A stretch of 18,092 nucleotides of DNA from Campylobacterales bacterium. GTDB lineage: Bacteria > Campylobacterota > Campylobacteria > Campylobacterales > QNZT01. The stretch spans positions 1-18,092 of the forward strand of contig DQTU01000320.1 in NCBI GenBank assembly GCA_015662615.1, given 5' to 3'. Shown in pieces: positions 14,256 through 18,092 of this stretch (the first letter of the stretch is position 1; every line of letters starts with the position of its first letter). Position numbers and translations under genes: made by a program. The notes under the pieces are model-generated. The model searched no databases. It saw only the letters and a program-made list of their open reading frames with translations, and was not told the origin of the DNA.

Positions 14256-15919
14256 AGTGGCTAGAAAACTTTATATATAGCGTTAATGGAAGTAAATCTA
14301 AGAGAAACATGGTAATTATACTTACACTTGTCGCCTTAGGATTATCTATTTTGATGCTACCAGCAAAAATGGTAAAAGCTAGAATGTTACCAGGAAAAAG
14401 TACAAATACTTACTCTATCTATGTTGATACACCATCAGGCAGTTCTATGTTTGAGACAAAGGCTGTTACAAATTGTATCTTAGATATTTTAAGAGATGAA
14501 GAAGCAGTTATGAATGTAGAGGTATTTTTAGGACAAGGCTCTCCTTTGGATTATGCTGGTTTGGTTAAAGGTTCTACTTTGAAACAGGGTGAGAATGTTG
14601 CTGAAATTGTAGTGAATTTGACAGATAAACATGGTCGTGATGAAGCTTCATTTTTGATGGTGCAACGACTTCGTCCTATACTTCATAGCAAATGTATCTT
14701 TCAAAAAGAGACAAGTATTAAGATGATCGAACAGCCAGCTGGTCCTCCGACCTTAGCATCAATCGTTGTTGAAGTGTTTGGTGAGAATGAAAAATCAATC
14801 CGCAAAATGTCAGAAAAAGTTGCTGAGATTTTAAGAGAAACTGATGGTTTGGTAGATGTTGATATCATGCAAGATGAGAGTTATAAAAAGTTTGAACTGA
14901 TTGCTGAAGCTGAAAAAATAAGCCGTTCTGCTGTTTCGCTTGAACAGTTAAATAATATACTTTATTTAGCATTTGAGGGGATGTCGGTAGCAGTTAAAAA
15001 TTCACAAGATTCTCCAGATCAGATACCTATATTTTTAGTACTTAGCGATGACACAAAAGAGCTTGAAACATTTGATCAAGAGGCACTTGAAGCAAAACTA
15101 TCGGCTCTTCGTCTTATGAATCAAAAGGGCATGATGGTTCCAGTAAATGAGTTAGTGACTGTAAAAGGTGTGCAAAATTCTCCAACGATTTTTTCCAAAA
15201 ATTTAAGAAAAATGGCAAATGTTCTGGCAGAAACGGACATGGTAAGTCAACTCTATCCATTGCTTGAAGCAAGAGATACCATGATGGAAGTGTTTGAAGA
15301 AGATTATAATATCACAAAAGCAGGCATGACAACATATATGTTTGATCTGAACCTAGTAGATAAAAAGAGTGGTGAAAGATTTCTACTTCGCTGGGATGGA
15401 GAGATGAAAGTTTCTCTTGATACTTTTAGAGATTTGGGTGGTGCTTTTATCGCAGCATTGATTCTTATCTTTTTATTGCTTGTAATTTATTATAAAAGTT
15501 TTGCGATTAGTGGGATTATACTTGGTGGTAGTTTTCTCTCTATCATTGGAGTTTTTATCGGTCACTGGGTTGCTAACTGGTTTACTTCAGAGACTTTCTT
15601 TTTAACAGCAACTTCTTTAATAGGATTTATCGCATTGATGGGAATTAGCTCAAGAAACTCACTTCTTCTGATAGATTTTGCAAAAGCCCTTATAGCAGAC
15701 AAAGGAATGGAGAAGCGTAAAGCAATTGCTGTAGCAACGGCTACGCGTGCGACTCCAATTACATTGACAGCTATTGCGATTATACTTGGGTCTGCACTTC
15801 TTGCAACTGATCCAGTATTTGGTGGGCTTGGTGTGGCTTTGATCTCTGGTACGGTTGCAGCGGTTGCAGTTTCGCTTATATTTGTTCCCGTTTTGATGTT
15901 TAATACTAAAGCGATATAA
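14252..15919 (+). CDS. RND efflux permease, C-terminal half (TM7-TM12)
   Basis: The second half of the same pump, 555 residues, reads like residues 500-1,050 of a single-chain RND. It starts with a cytoplasmic KWLENFIYSVNG helix (the linker usually found before TM7), TM7 (about 20-37), and KARMLPGKSTNTYSIYVDTP entering the second periplasmic domain (about 40-395). TM8-TM12 follow (about 397-414, 418-438, 448-475, 500-518, 524-548). TM10 has GISSRNSLLLIDFAKAL: Arg468 is at the place of the AcrB relay lysine Lys940, a variant common in one RND branch. ATG 14252 has AGAGGA (14237-14242) nine nt upstream and overlaps the preceding TGA. A TAA at 14243-14245 in this frame stops any longer reading. 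Neither half could work alone, so they presumably assemble. Confidence 0.92.
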   Translation: MKWLENFIYSVNGSKSKRNMVIILTLVALGLSILMLPAKMVKARMLPGKSTNTYSIYVDTPSGSSMFETKAVTNCILDILRDEEAVMNVEVFLGQGSPLDYAGLVKGSTLKQGENVAEIVVNLTDKHGRDEASFLMVQRLRPILHSKCIFQKETSIKMIEQPAGPPTLASIVVEVFGENEKSIRKMSEKVAEILRETDGLVDVDIMQDESYKKFELIAEAEKISRSAVSLEQLNNILYLAFEGMSVAVKNSQDSPDQIPIFLVLSDDTKELETFDQEALEAKLSALRLMNQKGMMVPVNELVTVKGVQNSPTIFSKNLRKMANVLAETDMVSQLYPLLEARDTMMEVFEEDYNITKAGMTTYMFDLNLVDKKSGERFLLRWDGEMKVSLDTFRDLGGAFIAALILIFLLLVIYYKSFAISGIILGGSFLSIIGVFIGHWVANWFTSETFFLTATSLIGFIALMGISSRNSLLLIDFAKALIADKGMEKRKAIAVATATRATPITLTAIAIILGSALLATDPVFGGLGVALISGTVAAVAVSLIFVPVLMFNTKAI

Positions 15920-15922
15920 GTA

Positions 15923-15954
15923 AGGAGGTGTGGGACTGAAAGTCTCCACTTCCT
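15923..15954. terminator. Imperfect GC-rich hairpin between convergent operons
   Basis: AGGA...GTGGGACT-GAA-AGTC(T)CCAC...TTCCT folds into an interrupted stem around a 3-nt loop (15938-15940), followed on the plus strand by ATTTTATT. It lies between the RND stop and the stop of the convergent adaptor, overlapping the latter. This is the most GC-rich point locally and fits a shared terminator, though bulges weaken it. Confidence 0.45.
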
Positions 15955-16786
15955 ATTTTATTATTAGTGGTCTCATTCCCATACTTACATTTTCCAATAT
16001 AACTTTCGCATACATTCCTGGAAAGATATTTTCATCTTTTTTATCAAATGAAACACGCATTCGGATACGATGTGTCATAGGATTTGCATCTGGTATGATT
16101 GCGTCAATGATACCGTCTGTTTTATACTCTAGTGAAGGTATGATTACTTTAACCTTCATTCCTACCTTTGCAACTTTCAGTGTACTCTCAGAGATAGAGA
16201 TATCAATAGTCAAATCTTCAGTGTCAACCATCATGATCGTAAGCATACCTGGCATGACCATATCGCCGACTTTTATGTTCTTTTGAACAATGACACCATC
16301 TGCAGGTGCTTTCATCTTTATGTAGTTGTAAACCGTTGCCATCTGTTTTGCTTTTATGGAAGCCTGTTCAACCATCACTTGCATGGTCTCTATCATCGCT
16401 TTTACATTTTCAGCTTGTGCTTCTAGATCATCAAAATCAATTTGAACCATTTTGCTCATTTTTTTTCTTTTGATTTTGTCTTTCTTTTCATTAATACGCT
16501 TGATACGCTTTCTCCAAAATTCTAAAACTACTTGGGATTGTTCGAGCATCAGATCAGCTTGACTCTTCATGATGTCAAATTCTGCGGATTCCATCTCATA
16601 GAGGTCATCTTCTCTTTTGACTTTATCTCCAAGCTTTACATATACATGCTTGATATATCCCATGTATCTGCTTCCAATCATCTTTTGACCGTTGGAGATA
16701 ACAGTCCCTGGAAGGACAATGTCTTCAGCCAACAGCGGAAAAGATAAGAGCCCAATAAGTAAAAGGGATTTTTTAATGTTTACCAT
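15953..16786 (-). CDS. RND periplasmic adaptor (membrane fusion protein), copy 2
   Basis: A 277-residue paralogue of the adaptor at 11820-12611, encoded towards it. Shared blocks in the same order: PGTVISNGQKMIGSRYMGYI (26-45), KMKAPADGVIVQKNIKVGD (157-175), MVMPGM, and IPDANPMTHRIRMRVSFD (231-248). It has a signal peptide (about 1-20, ending PLLA), a lipoyl domain split by a hairpin (about 68-150) and a beta-barrel, with no membrane-proximal domain. The hairpin differs: residues 92-113 are strongly basic (RKRIKRINEKKDKIKRKK...), and the R-L-S-like tip of copy 1 is not evident. It starts inside the last codons of the upstream cytochrome gene (7-nt overlap), so the two are probably translationally coupled. 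It may be an alternative or second adaptor for the pump, or act with the cytochrome. Confidence 0.9.
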   Translation of the reverse strand: MVNIKKSLLLIGLLSFPLLAEDIVLPGTVISNGQKMIGSRYMGYIKHVYVKLGDKVKREDDLYEMESAEFDIMKSQADLMLEQSQVVLEFWRKRIKRINEKKDKIKRKKMSKMVQIDFDDLEAQAENVKAMIETMQVMVEQASIKAKQMATVYNYIKMKAPADGVIVQKNIKVGDMVMPGMLTIMMVDTEDLTIDISISESTLKVAKVGMKVKVIIPSLEYKTDGIIDAIIPDANPMTHRIRMRVSFDKKDENIFPGMYAKVILENVSMGMRPLIIK

Positions 16787-17187
16787 TTTCTAAGTTGTGT
16801 ATGGCATTTCATGCACTCTTTGGTAATTTTAGTGAAGTTTTGAAGTGCTTGAGTATAATCTCCATCACGAAAACGCTCAATCATCTTGTGTGTTTTCTTT
16901 TTTATCTTCTTTTTTGTTGTATTTGTCATTTTTACTTTATTGTTCATAAAGCGAGTCATGACATCTTTTTCTTCTTTTTCTTCTAGCGGCGGTTCAATTC
17001 TCATAATAGTATCTGAAAGTATAACACCACCAGCTTTGATCATGTCAAAGTTATTAAAAAAGAATCCATTTTGAATATCTTGCATTGCTTCTGCCATAAT
17101 TTGCATATCTTTAATTCTATCCTCTTGCGTGTAAGATGCCATCATGATAGATGAAGAAATAGTAAGTGCGATAAAAGCTTTTTTCAT
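16780..17187 (-). CDS. Secreted monoheme c-type cytochrome, class II (cytochrome c'/c556)-like
   Basis: The 135-residue protein has a signal peptide (about 1-17, ending MMA). The mature chain is about 115 residues, mostly helical and charged. A single heme-binding motif C-M-K-C-H (Cys125-His129) sits 6 residues from the C-terminus. A C-terminal CxxCH after a helical bundle is the layout of class II cytochromes (c' and c556). Methionines at 28, 31 and 35 in the first mature helix are where a c556-type sixth ligand would be, so low-spin ligation is possible. No other heme motif is seen. A lysine-rich stretch TKKKIKKKTHK (91-101) is unusual. AAGGA (complement of 17194-17198) precedes the ATG. 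It is first gene of an operon with adaptor copy 2, which overlaps its end. Class assignment rests on motif position and size. Confidence 0.78.
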   Translation of the reverse strand: MKKAFIALTISSSIMMASYTQEDRIKDMQIMAEAMQDIQNGFFFNNFDMIKAGGVILSDTIMRIEPPLEEKEEKDVMTRFMNNKVKMTNTTKKKIKKKTHKMIERFRDGDYTQALQNFTKITKECMKCHTQLRKW

Positions 17188-17217
17188 TATTTTTCCTTAT
17201 AAGTAAATATAGTAGAC

Positions 17218-17223
17218 ATTTTA
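17218..17223 (-). promoter_or_regulatory. -10 box for the cytochrome/adaptor operon
   Basis: The complement of 17218-17226 reads TGC-TAAAAT, an extended -10. A start near 17211 leaves a leader of about 24 nt before the ATG ending at 17187. Confidence 0.55.
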
Positions 17224-17319
17224 GCAGATTCTTTGTAACAAATCAACAATGATTATAATTAAAATTTTTATTTTATAAGTAAAAGTGATAATTTAAGTTT
17301 CTATTTAGGCAATTATTGC

Positions 17320-17325
17320 TAAAAT
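17320..17325 (+). promoter_or_regulatory. -10 box for the 11-residue-repeat protein gene
   Basis: TGC-TAAAAT (17317-17325) is an extended -10. A start near 17332 leaves about 32 nt of leader containing AAGGAGG (17348-17354), a near-perfect Shine-Dalgarno sequence nine nt before the ATG. This suggests strong expression. Confidence 0.62.
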
Positions 17326-17363
17326 TTCACATAACAAAAATTTATATAAGGAGGTTCTTTTTT

Positions 17364-18092
17364 ATGAAAAGAATAGTTTTAGCTAGTACTCTAGCAATAG
17401 CATTAGTAAGCCCGGTATCTGCGGATTTTAGTTTTGGGGATATGTTTACTGATATGAAGGATGCTGTGACATCTATGAGTAAAGATGCTAGAGATAGTGT
17501 TAAAGAGATGAAAGATGGTGCTGTTGAAACCAGTAAAAGTGCTGAGAGAACAGTTACAAATGTAAGTAAAGATGCAAAAGACTCTACGGTTAAAGTATCT
17601 GATGATCTTAAAACAAGTCAAATTGAGACGGTTAGAAGTTCTGAGAAGAGTGTTACTGATATCTCTAAAGATATAAGAGACAGTACGGTTGAGCTTGCAG
17701 AGAGTTCAAAAGATTCTGTCACAAATGTTTCAACTGATTTAAAAGATAGTTCAACAATCGCTACAAAAGATTTCAAAGATAGTTTAGTTGAAATTTCTGA
17801 TGATTTGAAAACAAGTACAACTGATATCTCTGATGATGTAAAAACAAGTACGGTTGATGTATCCGATGATTTAAAAACTAGTACTGTAAAAGTATCTGAC
17901 GATGTAAAAACGAGTACTGTTGATATCTCTGATGATGTAAAGACAAGTGCAACTGATGTGTCTGATGACCTTAAAACAAGTACAGTAGAAGTTTCTGATG
18001 ATATCAAAGAGAGTTCAACAGATATCTCTGATGATGTTAAGACAAGTGCAACAGATATCTCTGATGATGTAAAAACAAGTACAGTTGATGTA
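17364..18092 (+). CDS. Secreted 11-residue tandem-repeat protein (3' end outside window)
   Basis: The frame opens at ATG 17364 behind an AAGGAGG ribosome-binding site and is still open at the window end (243 codons seen). Residues 1-20 are a signal peptide (MKRIVLASTLAIALVSPVSA), then DFSFGDMFTDMKDAV. From residue 65 the chain is made of 11-residue units: 16 complete copies in exact register (65-75 to 230-240) and the start of another. A possible earlier unit is at 54-64. Later units converge on [TV]-[DEK]-[IV]-S-D-D-[VL]-K-T-S-[TA]. There is no cysteine after the signal peptide and almost no aromatic residue in the repeats. The 11-residue period recalls LEA-type, synuclein-like or hendecad coiled-coil proteins, but the T-V-D-V-S alternation could also make beta structure. 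I do not recognise a specific family. Likely periplasmic, surface or extracellular. Confidence 0.85.
   Translation, partial: MKRIVLASTLAIALVSPVSADFSFGDMFTDMKDAVTSMSKDARDSVKEMKDGAVETSKSAERTVTNVSKDAKDSTVKVSDDLKTSQIETVRSSEKSVTDISKDIRDSTVELAESSKDSVTNVSTDLKDSSTIATKDFKDSLVEISDDLKTSTTDISDDVKTSTVDVSDDLKTSTVKVSDDVKTSTVDISDDVKTSATDVSDDLKTSTVEVSDDIKESSTDISDDVKTSATDISDDVKTSTVDV
17556..18092 (+). repeat. 33-bp tandem repeats within the secreted protein gene
   Basis: The DNA repeats every 33 bp with no spacer. From about 17787 copies become very alike (core GAT-ATC-TCT-GAT-GAT-GTA-AAA), while those from 17556 to 17786 are diverged. The gradient, old copies at the 5' side and young copies at the 3' side, suggests recent in-frame expansion. 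Copy number will probably vary between strains, always keeping the frame. The array continues past the window. Confidence 0.9.

Larger units (their letters stand above)
17188..17363. other. Divergent promoter region between the cytochrome operon and the repeat-protein gene
   Basis: This 176-base AT-rich stretch has back-to-back promoters and no gene. Both -10 elements read TGCTAAAAT (minus strand, 17218-17226; plus strand, 17317-17325), about 100 bp apart, each followed by a short leader and a good ribosome-binding site. The middle (17250-17310) is a run of A/T blocks with no clear palindrome. Confidence 0.6.

Noticed and set aside
14240..14260. Frameshift pseudogene in the RND pump
   Set aside because: The ATGA overlap, ribosome-binding site and intact halves are better explained by two genes. 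Kept open in the findings because only reads and homologues settle it.
15930..16286. 118-codon plus-strand open frame after the RND gene
   Set aside because: It is antisense to adaptor 2, whose minus-strand frame has signal peptide and lipoyl motifs.
17250..17310. Fur-box-like AT-rich sequence in the divergent promoter region
   Set aside because: Matches are partial and expected by chance in sequence this AT-rich.
17618..18007. Long minus-strand open frame of repeated S-S-x-T-S-T-V-L-V-F units
   Set aside because: It is the antisense of the 33-bp repeat array. A repeat whose length is a multiple of three keeps several frames open. The plus frame has the signal peptide, promoter and ribosome-binding site.
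17556..18092. CRISPR-like repeat array
   Set aside because: The 33-bp units are directly adjacent with no unique spacers, and they drift in a codon-like way inside a coding frame.
1..18092. tRNA, rRNA, insertion sequences, integrase or phage genes
   Set aside because: I found no cloverleaf, rRNA segment, transposase motif or terminal inverted repeat pair; the window looks like ordinary chromosome.

Overview
The window is AT-rich (about two-thirds A+T by eye) and looks chromosomal, from a Campylobacterota (Epsilonproteobacteria) organism. The evidence is the gene order hit / pheS-pheT-aroA-ispH-rpsA-(small membrane gene)-serA. As I remember it, this cluster is conserved in Campylobacter jejuni (about Cj0891-Cj0898). 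TTG/GTG starts are frequent, and the promoters have '(T)GC-TANAAT' -10 boxes with T-rich upstream sequence. Base composition and the free-living style of envelope genes suggest something like Sulfurimonas, but the genus is an inference.

Layout. 1-112: the 3' end of a CAP/SCP secreted protein. 117-473 (minus): a Hint-type HIT hydrolase. 474-790: an AT-rich gap with a strong hairpin and a promoter. 791-1106: two very small membrane proteins of unknown function. 1195-8626: a tightly packed housekeeping operon: pheS, pheT and aroA joined by ATGA overlaps, ispH overlapping aroA by 11 nt, then rpsA and an 86-residue membrane-anchored protein. 8696-10282: serA, probably with its own leader. These genes serve tRNA charging, the shikimate, isoprenoid and serine pathways, and translation initiation.

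10384-17187 is an envelope transport locus. On the plus strand, a TolC-like outer-membrane channel, a short periplasmic adaptor and an RND pump form one operon. The pump is encoded as two half-genes (543 + 555 codons) split exactly between TM6 and TM7, with an ATGA junction. Convergent to it, a minus-strand operon encodes a monoheme class II-like cytochrome c and a second adaptor, a paralogue of the first with an unusually basic hairpin. The set looks like a tripartite exporter with two alternative adaptors and an associated heme protein; its substrate cannot be read from sequence. An 11-bp inverted repeat, with arms three helical turns apart, sits over the operon promoter and is a candidate operator.

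17364-18092: the start of a secreted protein made of 11-residue (33-bp) tandem repeats of the type V-D-[IV]-S-D-D-V-K-T-S-T, running off the window end. It is divergent from the cytochrome operon, and both have the same extended -10 (TGCTAAAAT). The most unusual material is the split RND/dual-adaptor/cytochrome locus and this repeat protein.
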